A stretch of DNA of 64,000 nt, from NCBI GenBank assembly GCA_030340625.1, contig JAOPHQ010005412.1:238501-302500 (forward strand), read 5' to 3'. Source of the DNA: Merluccius polli (lineage: Eukaryota > Chordata > Actinopteri > Gadiformes > Merlucciidae). A model generated the notes under the pieces. The model did not search any database, was not told where the DNA came from, and saw nothing but the letters and a program-made list of their open reading frames with translations. The stretch's first letter is position 1. Each line of letters opens with the position of its first letter. Shown piece after piece: positions 12,792 to 25,900 of the stretch. Both the position numbers and the translations under genes were made by a program.

Positions 12792-15700
12792 CTCTTCGCC
12801 ACCACAGAGCCCCCGGTGATGATTGTGGAGCCCAGGGAAGACGTGGTGCTCGACCGCTACACCGCCGACGAGATCCACCTGCAGTGCGAGCTGTCGCGCT
12901 CCACGGGCGCCGTCCGCTGGTACAAGGACGGCGTGCTGGTGGGGGAGGAGGACCCCAACGTGCGGCTGGCGTGCGAGGGGCCGTACCGGAGGCTGAGCAT
13001 CCTGCGCGCCGCGCCCGACGACTCCGGGGAGTATGTCTGCGACACGGACGGAGACTCCGTCTTCTTCCAGCTCCACGTCGCAGGTAGCGGGGATTGACAT
13101 TGACAAAAAAGGGACTTTTGCTATTTGGAGGATATTTGTATTAGTTACGCTAGTATTACGCTTCACGTAGGACAGTGTGGAAAAAGTTATTACTAGAAAT
13201 AACTTTATTTATACCAACTGCTTCACACAGGACAACATGAAAAAATTGCAATTTATTTTGATATTGATACTACAATAAGAATGGACATGATCACTCTTTA
13301 TATGTTTTGTCTTATGGTACTTGTTGTTAAGCTTCTTTATAGAATGGTGCAGGAATGAGTCCTAAAACCCGGAAATCCGTTAGCATTTTGGCACTTCCGG
13401 TTCCCTCGTCTAGAAGTCTATGGGTTTTTTGAATGGGTTTTTGGTTAGATGCCTGAAATAAGGTCTGTGGTTAACACAAGTTTAAGAGATTGCCACGTTT
13501 TGGTCTACGACATAAAATACGTCAGTAAGTACCCCACTCGTGAATTTTAAAGCTTTTACGTGTCTTAAAAAACTTCTGGCGATGACATTTACGCTTCAAA
13601 AATCATAAAAGTAGCGTTCATTTGTGAAGATTATCTTGCTTAACAAAACGTGTGAGTATCATAAACGTTTGTTTGCCACAAAGCTTATTTTCTGCAATAA
13701 CGCAAAATCCAATGGGAAAAACCCATTGGCTTTTTGTCGAGGGAACCCAGGGCGATGCTAACTTCCGGGTTGGCCTACAAAAATACGTCATCCCTGCACC
13801 ACTCTATTAACACAGCTTTTTCGAATACTCGATTCTGATTGGTCAATTACGGCAGACTTTTTTTTTTTTGCGGAAGCAATAAAATCCTTTTGAAATCAAT
13901 AAAATAATGTCTTTGATCGATTTGTTTAGAAAGTAGCCGTGTAATAAGCGATCCCGCTTATTACACGGCTACTTTCTAAACAATACCTATCAATGTACAG
14001 CGAGCCGGGCGTTATTGCGAAATAAACCCAGGCAGGGTGATGCTTCGTCGGGGTCCTGCACTGGTCAGGGTTATTTCTTAATGTATTGTATCCCTTACAT
14101 AATAACCGTCTCGCTGTACGTTATTCCTCACACAATTTTCCTCGCACTGCCCTTTCAGAGCCTCCGGTCCGGATCCTCTCCCCGGGGGACTCGGAGGTGG
14201 CGCTGACCCTCTTGGCATCGGAGCGGCTGGAGCTGTCCTGCGAGCTCTCCCGGTCGGACGCCCCCGTGCGGTGGTACCGAGATGGGCTGGAGGTGGAGCA
14301 GGGCCCCTGTCTGGTCCTGGAGGTGCACGGGGCCTGGCGGAGACTGATCGTCCCCGCCGTTACTGTGGGCGACGGCGGGGAGTACGCGTGCGACACCCAG
14401 GATGACTGTGTTGCCTTCCTGGTGACCGTCGCAGGTCTGCTTTGACTAATTTTAGTTGTCAATATCAATGGTGCAACTGGGGCCTAGAAGGTGTCAGGGG
14501 CCCATGTAGGAAGCTGTCAGGGGGCCCATGTAGGAAGCTGTCAGGGGGCCCATGTAGGAAGCTGTCAGGGGCCCATGTAGGAAGATGTCAACAGGGCCAA
14601 TTACAATTATGTTACGCTGCTGTATTCACTGTTTTAGTTAATTTAGTGTCAGAAGACACTTTTATCCACAGCACAGTGAATGTAAAAAAAAATGGGTTCA
14701 CTGACGCTTTAATGAAAATATCGGGTAACACATATTCACCATTAACTAGTTGCTTATAAGCACTCTTTATTATAAATAAAGAGCCATACTTTATGGCTCT
14801 TTATTAGTCATTATAAAGCACTTATTAATGCATTATTCTGCATGACCATATTCTGCAACTACGAGGCCATTAACTTTAATATTAGAGTTTTCCCTCAATT
14901 ACTGCTTATTGATAGTAAGTAAGGAAGTTGTTGTACATAAATTATGATCTTAGCAACTAGTTAATGTTGAATATGTGGTCCCTAATCTAAAGTGTTTAGT
15001 CCCACCCCTAATGTAAACGATGTCTCCCTTCCTCCTCAGAGCCCCCGGTGAAGCTAGCCTCTCCCGGGGGAGACTCGGGAGGCCACAGGGAGAGTTTCTC
15101 TGGGGAGCCGGTCGTGCTGGAGGTCCAGGTCTCTCGCCCCAATGCCGCGGTCAGGTGGCTGCTAGACGGACGAGAGATCCAGGCGGGCGCCAACGTCACC
15201 ATTGCCGAGGACGGGTCGATCCGTCGCCTGACCGTCCTCTCGCCCGCAGTGGGGGATTCTGGGAAATACACCTGCGACGCCGGTGATGACGTTATGGACT
15301 TCCAGGTCAAAGTCACAGGTAAAACATGAAAACAATCCAAAACAAATATGACTACAGTAGTAGTAGAACATAAACAAGGTAATTTATTTAGCTTTTTGAT
15401 TTTAGGAGGGATAACCTAGTGTCTCTCTCGTAGTCCTGACATTCGTGGAGGTTAACATTATCTCAAAGATCCTTTGCAAAAATTATAATAATAATAATAA
15501 TTATTATAATTATATTCATACATAATTAGTATGATAATATAAGCTCTTCTCCTATCTCCTACCAGTCTATTGTCTACTGACATTCATTATTATATTCATA
15601 ATATCACTTCAACTTAATTGTATGAATTAGTGGTTAGCATAATATTAGCCTCTATCCTATTGAGTCTAATCTCTGCCGACATTATTATATTCATAATATC

Positions 15701-18309
15701 ATTTCAATGTGTTAAGCAGTTGGCTAGTTATCATAGTCTAAGCTCCTTCTCATTCTATTGTCTACTGTACCGACTGTATATGAATACATGTATTAATAAT
15801 AAAACGTCCACTTATTAATGTGAACACACCCTAGAAGCTCCAGTGAGGATCCTCAAGAAGTCTGAGATGAAGCGGGAGCAGCGCTTCACGGTCTCTGATG
15901 ACATTGTGTTGGAGTGCGAGCTCTCGCGGGCCCAAGCCGTCACCAGCTGGCATAAAGATGGCCGCCGTGTGGAGGACGACGAGCGCTTCTGCCAGGAGGA
16001 GGAAGGGACCTTCCGCTCGCTGGTCATCCTCAGCGCAGAGCTGGCCGACGGCGGGGAGTACGTTGTGGACGTGGCAGACGACACCGTCACCTTCCTGGTG
16101 ATCGTGGAAGGTAAACGGGATCCATAGGGCTGCAAATGACCATTATTTTTAGTGGGTTCATTTAGCAATCATTTTTTTCGATGAATCAATTAATCATTTA
16201 TGGCCTAGGAAATAATAGCAAATGCCAGAGTCCAAAGTGATGTCTTAAATGTGCTCACTTTATCCGACAAGCAGCCAAGATTTGTGATGATGATGAAATA
16301 GTTTATCCTTTTGGTAACACTTTACAATAAGGTACGCAAAAAGTGGGTATTTACTGAGGAACGAATGAGTAACGAATGATGAACGACCAGGGCCCTAACT
16401 GGGGCCCTAACCGGGGCCCTAACAGGGCCCTAAGTGACAGTTACTCAGTAACTACTGAGGAGTTACTGGTAAACAGACTAGGGGACTACTGTAGTCGTTA
16501 CTGAGTAACAAATGATGAACAACCAGGGCCCTAACTGGGGCCCTAACCGGGGCCCTAACAGGGCCCTAAGTGACAATTACTCAGTAACTACTGAGGAATT
16601 ACTGGTAAACAGACTAGGGGACTACTGTATTCGTTACTGAGTAACGAATGATGAACGACCAGGGCCCTAACTGGGGCCCTAACAGGGCACTAAGTGACAG
16701 TTACTCAGTAACGAATACAGTAGTCCCCTAGTCTGTTTACCAGTAATTCCTCAGTAGTTACTGAGTAACTGTCACTTAGTTGCCCTGTTAGGGCCCCGTT
16801 AGGGCCCCAGTTAGGGCCCTGGTCGTTCATCATTCGTTACTCATTTGTTCCTCAGTAACTACCCACTTTTTGCGTACCTTATTGTAAAGTGTTACCCTTT
16901 CTTTTAATTTTTTATTCGTAAATCAACAACAAACAACACAAATAATTGCAGTGTACAGTTCTTTGGATAAAAAAACATCAATGCTACCATAGTAACTGAA
17001 ATATAACCTCTTCTGTTGTTGATGAAACTGTAGAAATTAGGAGTGATTCATTCAATCTAGAAGTGTTCATTCAAAGTTTGTTGAGATGACGGATGGACAT
17101 TTGCTCCAACGATTATTGCGCTTTTAGGAAACCCCCAAACTATTCTGAAACTCCTGTCACTCCCCAATCAGAGGCGCCGGTGACCATCGTGGGAAACTCC
17201 AACGACCCCGAGTACCAGGAGATGGTTGCCGGGGATGACCTGATCCTGGCGTGCGAGGTGTCCCGGGCCAACGCGCCCGTCCAGTGGTTCTGTAACGAGC
17301 GGCTGCTGACTGTTGACGCACGCACCTCCATCGAGACCAGCGGCACGCTGCGGAAGATCATCCTCTCCAACGTCAAGGCGACGGACTCCGGGAAGTATGT
17401 GTGCGACGCCGTGGACGACAAGATGGTCAGCGTCGTGCGGATTCAAGGTAGCCACCCGGAAACAAACGTGCATGTGTGTGCCCCTATTACTCCAGCAGGT
17501 GTGATGTTAATTAGCCATTCTGGGTGAACACTCCCACTTGTGATGTCACTAGAGGGTAGATTTTGAAATGGCTTGTAATGGCTAATTAACATCACACCTG
17601 GTGGTTAAATAGGGGCCCTTTAACATAGCACTTATAAATCATCTACAAATGTATATTAATGTTTTGTTAATGATTAGTTCATCATTAACTAAAGGCTTAT
17701 AAATGAATGTTTAGTTTACAATTAGTTCATCATTAACTAAAGGTTTATAAATGACTTATGACTGAACGTTATTATAAAGTGTTATCAAAAATTCTTCCTG
17801 TTCCGGTTCTTTCCGCGAAGAACCGCCAGTCACGTTTGTCGACAAGATGGAGGACGTGGTGGTGACGGGCTACGAGGCGGAGAGCGCCACCCTCACCGGG
17901 GTCATTTCCAAGGAGACGGCCGTGGTGCAGTGGCTCCGCGACTGGACGGCCGTCGAGGGCGAGCGCTTTCACATCGCTGTGGACGGGAACACGCGCACGC
18001 TGACCATCGACCCACTCAGGCGCTCGGACGCTGGGGAGTACACCTGCGACGCTAACACCGACCAGATCCACTTCAGCCTGCTGGTTAAAGGTATAGGTCA
18101 AGGTGCAGGCCTGGCGCCAAGAGGAAGTGACTGAGGGGCTTTTCAAATTTGCAAGGGGGCAATTTCTTTCATAAAATTAAACTCACTGATTTAACCATGC
18201 AACAGCCTCAGAATGGCTAAATAACAACAACATAAGGCTACTGTTTCAAAATCAAATCATATATTTATTAATCAAAGCACTCACATAAGAACATAGCACT
18301 AGCAGAGCA

Positions 18310-18359
<50 letters not shown>

Positions 18360-18687
18360 GATGGGCATAGATTAAAATATTTAATCTAGATTAATCTAAT
18401 GGCAATCATGAAATTAATCTAGGTTAATCTAGATTAAAGTGACTCCAATGAAAGATGTCGAAGGTGTCCGTAATATCTGTTTGCTACCTAAATAATGGCT
18501 TATATTGCTTAAATAATGACTAAAAGTGGGTCGTGCGTTTGTTGAGCGGGGGGGGGGGGGGGGTGGTGCTACCGGAGCTTTTTGTTGAGCGGGGGTGCTA
18601 CCGGAGCCTTTAGTTGCCGATAAAAATATTATCGGCGATGAAGAATCTCGCGTTAATACCGCCGGTAACGCCGTTATCGGCCCATCA

Positions 18688-18722
<35 letters not shown>

Positions 18723-19911
18723 TATATTACATTATATAATACTGTATATTATAACATATATTTATATTTTCTATAGATACATAAAGCTTGAACAGAGGGG
18801 GCAAAAAATACAACTGAGGGGGCTAAGCCCCCTTAAGACCTCTCGTGGCACCGGGCCTGTCTAGGTGTTCTTTATGAGCCGCCTACATAGCTTATGTCAT
18901 GACTACTAAATATTTACCATCATAGGCAGAACCTTTGTTTGTTATGTTTGGGTAGTTTAGGATAGTTTATGTCGGGGGGCCAATATACCACTCAAAATGA
19001 AAGTTATATTTCATGTTTATATGACTATAAAAAATGTGCTGCTTATCTGTTTGGTCTCCCTCTCTACTTCTTTGATGTGGAAAACAAAAAAACAAAAAAC
19101 TATATGTGTATCTGTATTTGTATAGGGTGGGAACATTTCATCCTAAGGTTGTCCTGAATGTTAGTAGCGAGTGTACAGAGTTCATAGTTCAGGGGTTATT
19201 TCCCCCAATGTTAACCGCCGATTCCATTCCCTTCTCAGGAATGAGGATCAAGTTCGTAACGCCGCTCCGAGACACGGTGGCGCATGCCGACGGCATGGTC
19301 ACCCTACGCTGCGAGGTGTGCAAGCCCAAGGCCGACGTCCAGTGGCTGAGGAACGGCATTGAGGTGGTCCCCGGCCGACGCTTCTCCATACGGGCCGACG
19401 GGGTGGAGCGTAGCCTGACCATCCACCGGCTGACCAAGGAGGACGCTGGGGAGTACGTCTGCGAATCCCAAGATGACCGCACCGTCGCCACGCTCAGGGT
19501 AGAAGGTAAGCAAGCTGATTGAGGTGCCCCATGTGTTGAGAAGCCTTGATCCCTGGCAGCTATGGTTAAAGGGGCAGATTTAATACATTGAGGCTCATAT
19601 TGAACTGCAGCGGAATTTGGTGACATTTGAGACTTTTAACACTTGTTCAGATGAATGTTGAATCACATGAAGTCAAATGGTTTAAATCTCCTCACAGACG
19701 TTGTTTTACAGCTGTGAACCTTTTTCAGAATACAAGATATTACAGTTTATTTTGCTGAAGGTTGTTTTAGCAAAGTAAGTGGAACACATGATTTTGGGTC
19801 CGAAATTGGTAAAAAAATATAAAATATCGCAGAACAAAAATCTTTCTCTTGTCCTCAACCAATGAGATTCAGCTTCCTACTTCTCCACCTCCTCCTCTTC
19901 CTCTCTCTCCT

Positions 19912-19948
<37 letters not shown>

Positions 19949-22900
19949 CTCCTCCTCCTCCTCCTCCTCCTCCTCCTCCTCCTCCTCCTCCTCCTCCTCC
20001 TCCTCCCAGTGCCACGGGTGGTGGAGTTCCTCACAGAGCTCCACAACACTACGGTGCTAGAGGGCGAGGACGCCACCTTCAAGTGCGTCGTGGCACCCGA
20101 AGACATTCAGCTGGTGTGGCTCATGGACAACGAGGCCATTGCCACTGGGGACCGTTTCCAGGCGACCAGCAACGGCCTGTGCCACACCCTGGTGATCAGG
20201 AAGTGCCAGATACTGGACAATTCCCGGATCACGGCAGAGGCCGAGGGTGTGATGAGCAGGGCCAGCCTCAAAGTGCAGGGTGAGGCGGATAAAGAAGAAA
20301 ACAATGGCTGTTAGATTACTGTAGATGGAAGTCCATTGTGTTGCTTGAGTTTTCCACTCAAAATAAACATTTCAACTCGAGCAAACTAAATTTCGCTTCC
20401 TTTGCGTTGTGGCCTTTCATGCCGCAAATTCACGTCTATTCACATCTTTGCACTGACTTTGTATGTAATCACGCCTGACAAAAATGCACTTTGCGTTTGA
20501 TGTGAACATGGCATGATAGTGAATGTAAAAATCCTTCATTAAATCATGGATAAACCAACGCATTTCCACTATTCATCATTATTGTAATAATATCAGTAAT
20601 GTCAATATCATGTGCAATATTACTTTTTCAACATCATGTGCAATATTAGTTTTTTAATATCATTGCTAATATTACTTTTCTATTTACATGTCTATTTTAG
20701 TTAACTTATTTTACTAAATTGACACTACAGTTATTGTTATTCTATTAGGCACTGGTACATTTATTCCTTATACATTTTAGATGTATTGCTCTATTGTTAT
20801 TAGTCTTATGTTGTTGCCATTTGTTAGCAATTTCTGGCACAAGAAGTTATCTTCTCTTCTCTTACTCAATATTGTCTTCCCTATCTCCCCCCAGAGGCCC
20901 AGGTGATGTTCACCAGGCGGATGGACGCCGTGATGGGGGAGGAGTTCGGCGAGGCGGTCCTGGAGACGGAGGTGAGCCTGGACACGGGGGAGGTGCAGTG
21001 GATGCGTCAGGGCGTGGTCATCCAGCCAGGACCCCGGCACGTGCTGGCCCAGGACGGATGCGTGCGACGCCTGACCGTCCACAACCTGAGCCTGGCCGAC
21101 CGTGGCACGTACCGCTGTGAGACGCTGCACGACCGCACACAGGTCAAGCTCAACGTGGAGCGTAAGTTGGAAGGATCGTACATTTAGCAGTAGAATTTAG
21201 CCATAGCAATTAGCTATAGAATTTAGCTGTAACATTTAGCAATCCCATTTAGCTATAGCATTTAGCTGTAGCACCTAGCAATAGCATTTAGCTATACCAT
21301 GGCGTTCTCTCTCTCCGAAACACTTGTTGGCAGTTGTGTGGTATAGCATTTAGCAATAGCATTTAACAGTAGCATTTAGCTATTACATTTAGCTATATCA
21401 TGGTGTTCTCTCCCTTCAAAACCCATTTTTGGAAGATAAATGGTATAGCATTTAGCCATAGCATTTAGCTATATAGCTATTGACTTTCTCCTTTTAGAGC
21501 AACTAGAGAACACCCTCGGTGGCTAACAGACAAGGTGTTGAAGTGCTGTTATGCTGTAATACAATATTGAGGTCATTTTTTTGTTTGTCCCATTTTAAAC
21601 CATCACCTGTCTATAAGGACTATGGCCACGTGTCCTCTGGCAGAATTTGTGATCCCCTTGTCACACACACACACACACCACTCATTCTAGTATGACCCTA
21701 TTGCCTTCATAAGCAATGTTGTCATGGGTACTCCACCCTTTCAACAGTCAATTCTGGGAACATGTATGAGAATACATAATTTAATCCTTTTTGTTTTGCC
21801 CGTGTGGACTCTCATATTTGTTGTGCTGCCAACTTGCCAACAGTTGGCAGGTTGAATCCCGAATCTGTATGCTGATCGACCTTGCTAGTCCTCATAAGAA
21901 CTGTTCATGGTACCTATGGTACATTATGATATATATACTTAAACTATATTAATATTAATACTTAAACTACTCAAATACCCTAACCGCTAGGCCAGTGGTT
22001 CCCAACTGGTCTCGCCTCAGGACCCACATGTGTGGGTCCATTAAGTCACCACCCCAAAAAAAAAGAAATGATTGACCAATATTGCATTAATCAAAAATGC
22101 CTTCATGTACTGTTAAAAACATGGAGCTAAGAACAAAAAGCTGCAACAATTGGATCTAAACAATGAAATAGTAAGCCACTAAAACATTATTTAACATTAA
22201 AACATTAGTTAATTCATGGCTTCTTTCTAAAGGTCAAGGTTTGGGAACCGCTGCACTAGATGATCCTGCGGGTGTGAATGTGATTTCCACTGCCATATAT
22301 GGGCAGTCACTAACAAGGTAAAGATCAAATGGCTAGACCTAGCTAGCGGTGCAAACCTTCTGACACCTGTCACAAAACAACAATTCCTCCTCCGTTTTTC
22401 CCCCGTTAGCCCGTAAGATCTCCGTGCGCAAGGGTCTGGGTGACCAGGAGACGTTCGAGCGGGAGACGGCATCCTTCGAGGTGGAGCTGTCACACGCTGA
22501 TGTGGAGGGCGTGTGGCAGAAGGACGGCATCCGCCTCAAGCCCAACAACCAATGGCGCGTCAGCACCAACGGGCTGGTGCACGGCCTCACCCTGTCCAAC
22601 CTGACACCGGAGGACACCGGGACCATTGTGTTCTCGGCCGAGGGTGTCCGCACCTCCGCCCGACTCACCGTCAAAGGTGAGACCCGATTAGACAGATGAG
22701 AACCAATGAGAGAGATGAGAACCAATGAGAGAGCTGAGAACCAATGAGAGAACCGATGAGAGAGCTGAGAACCAATGAGATAACCAATGAGAGAGCTAAG
22801 AACCAATGAGAGAACCAATGAGAGAGCTGAGAACCAATGAGAGAACCGATGAGAGAGCTGAGAACCAATGAGAGAACCAATGAGAGAGCTAAGAACCAAT

Positions 22901-25900
22901 GAGAGAACCAATGAGAGAGCTGAGAACCAATGAGAGTACCAATGAGAGAGCTGAGAACCAATGAGAGAACCAATGAGAGAGCTGAGAACCAATGAGAGAA
23001 CCAATGAGAGAGCTGAGAACCAATAAGAATACCAATGAGAACACTGAGAACCAATGAAGGAACATTTCCCAATAGCAATAACATACAAGAATTTCAACAA
23101 AAAAAGTCACATTAAAACATTGAGAGCATACAAATTAAACCTGCACTATGTAACTTTTCTACTGCATCTATTTGCTACATTGAAAAATATCTGGATTAGA
23201 AGTTTCTCAAGAATAAAACTCGCCCGTCCATTGCTTGAGTTTTCCACTCAAAATAAACATTTCAACTCGAGCAAACTGAATTTTGCTTCCTTTCCGTTGG
23301 GTCCTTTCATGCCACAAATTCACGTCTATTCGCATCTTTGCACTGACTTTGTTTATGCCGTGACAAAAATGCACTTTGCGTTTGATGTGAACACGGCATG
23401 ATAGTGAATGTAAAAATCCTTCATTAAGAGCATACAAATTAAACCTGCACTATGTAACATTTCTACTGCATCTATTTGCTACATTGAAAAATATCTGGAG
23501 TAGAAGTTTCTCAAGAATAAAACTCGCCCGTCCATCCAGGGAATGTTTCTCTATACATCATTATATTCTGGTCCACTTTTCCCACACAGAGAAAGAAATC
23601 CAAGGAAATACAAACACAGTATACAAAATGAAAGCCTATAAATCTGGTTCACATGGATTAAAATGATTACAATAACAGCAGTAGCCTACAGCATGTAGTA
23701 GTGACAGTTTGGTGTTTAGGATGAGCTACTAATGCTATCTTCATCTATATCTTATCTGAACATTACAAAGATTTGGAAACTCAAGTTGGAACAGGAGAGA
23801 GAGTGAAAAAAATAAAAGTGCATAACGGCGCATCAAAGGGGCACGTTTTTGGGTCATTTTATAATCATTAAGGCTAGAGGGGATTTTTTGTTTTAGCGTA
23901 CGTTACGTTTTTTTGGACAATGCACATTTGTTTCTTCTATTTGCATTGCATTGTATTTTTCAGAAAACTTTTAACAAATTATGCTTTAAAAAAATTATGG
24001 GGACAAAATCGGCCATTTCAAAAAGTGGTGGGGACATGTCCCCGTTGTGAATGACACCTGCAAACGGATGGTTCACAAGTGCCAGTGGTTTACTGGCAGA
24101 TTTTAATTGATGGCTGAACTTGTTGACAGAGACGCCGGTGTCGCTTGTGAAGAAGCTAGCAGACGTTCGCGTGGAGGAGGGGTCTCCGGTCACCCTGGAG
24201 TGTGAGTTCTCCAGACAGAACGTGGAAGTCAAGTGGTTCAAGGTAAAGAAAAATACAGAACCAGAAAAAGTAGTTCTCAACCTGTGCCCCCACTAGGGGT
24301 CGCCAAAGTTATGTGGACCTCCTGTTTTTTATGAGGTCATAACCTTAACTTCATATACTACTTCAACTACTTCATAAAATAGCAGCCTAAGGCATTGTCG
24401 GCTGCTATTGAAGTGGACTATTTTAACAGCAATGTTAGGCTGTGTTGGGACACATGAAATCTAGTATGTGTAAAATGTACACGCTTTATTTTTCACCCGT
24501 ATTAAAATAAGGATCCTTTAGGAAAATCTGTCCTATTTGAGCCAGCTTTATGTGACCCACTCTATCCCCTAGACTACGGGGTCGTAACAGCAACCAATGT
24601 TATTACAGAAATGGATAACACGCTTACTCTTCAATCCCCAATGTCCAATGTATCTGAATTCACTGTAAGTTACTTTGGATAAAAGCCTGAACCCTAACCC
24701 TAACACTAAAATCACTAAATAATAAATTTCCGCCCGCCAGAGCGGTGTGGATCTGAAGCCGGGGAAGAACTGTCGGATCTACTCCATGGGGAGGAAGAGA
24801 TACTGCCAGATCCTGGAGACCTCGCTAGCCGACGCCGGCAGCTACCGCTGCGACACGGGAGACATCACCAGCAGCTGCTCCCTGGACGTCTATGGTAGGC
24901 AGGGTGGCAAGGAGGCAGGGGTTCAAAGCCTGGTGTGGGTGGTGGTAGGGTAATCTGTTCAATGATATGATGGGGAGGGAAGCATTAAAACACAAAGAAA
25001 CATGAGTCTCGTTGATAAGGTTACTGAAGTAAATTGAGTTCATATAGTGTCGTTGACTCAACAGCCCTCGGCGTGCTGTTACGTCCTCTCTCGCTGGCCC
25101 ATGCAGGTGAGGCAGTAGCACATTAATGACCCTATGAGATTTGATGCAGACATCAAGCTTTTTAAAAATTTGTATTCCCTCAAAAGAAAAACAAAAAGAA
25201 CGAAAGTACCACCCTCCTTTAAATACCAAAACAAAATAAATGAAAACTGAAAGCAGTCTCGAAAGGTATTCACAGCCCACACACGCGCCACCGACCCCAT
25301 CGACCGCCCTTTTCCATTGATTGGCGGGGGCACATCACTCGTAGACGATCAATAGGTCTGCCCAAACAATTTGGAGTGAATCCGAGTCATGGCCCCCTGT
25401 GGGGGCGCAAAGCTTAGCTTAGCTTAGTACTTGGCACCCAAGTGACCACAAATGATAGCCCCCCCCTATGGTCAAAATGGTACCAAATGTTTTGGAGACC
25501 TGTCGTCGACAAATTTCTAAACTTTTGATCGATCAGGGGCTGACCTATAGGTACTTATAAGAATCCCTACAATAACAATAAATGTATGAGACCTTTAAAT
25601 ATTTTTTCTGCAAATATCTATGGATTAATAGTCAGCAATCTCCAAGTGGGCCCCTGACCCGGAGGTTGGGAACCACTGCACTAAACCATCCTGCTCCCTC
25701 TATCCCCTCTGTTCTCTCAGAACACACGCTGGAGATCGTTCAGGACCTGGAGGACCTGTACGTCCAGGAGGACCAGAACGCCGTGTTCATGTGTGAGGTG
25801 TCACTGGAGGACGTGGGCGGGGAGTGGTGGAAGGACGGCCACAGGATCCGCCCCACCAGCACTGTCAAGACCCGCACCGAAGGTCGAGCCCAATTTACAA

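Noticed and set aside
22339..23100. 253-residue minus-strand open frame with repeated SLIGSQLSHWFSHW
   Set aside because: It is the translation of the 28-base minisatellite after obsl1 exon 18. All three frames of that strand are open for the same reason.
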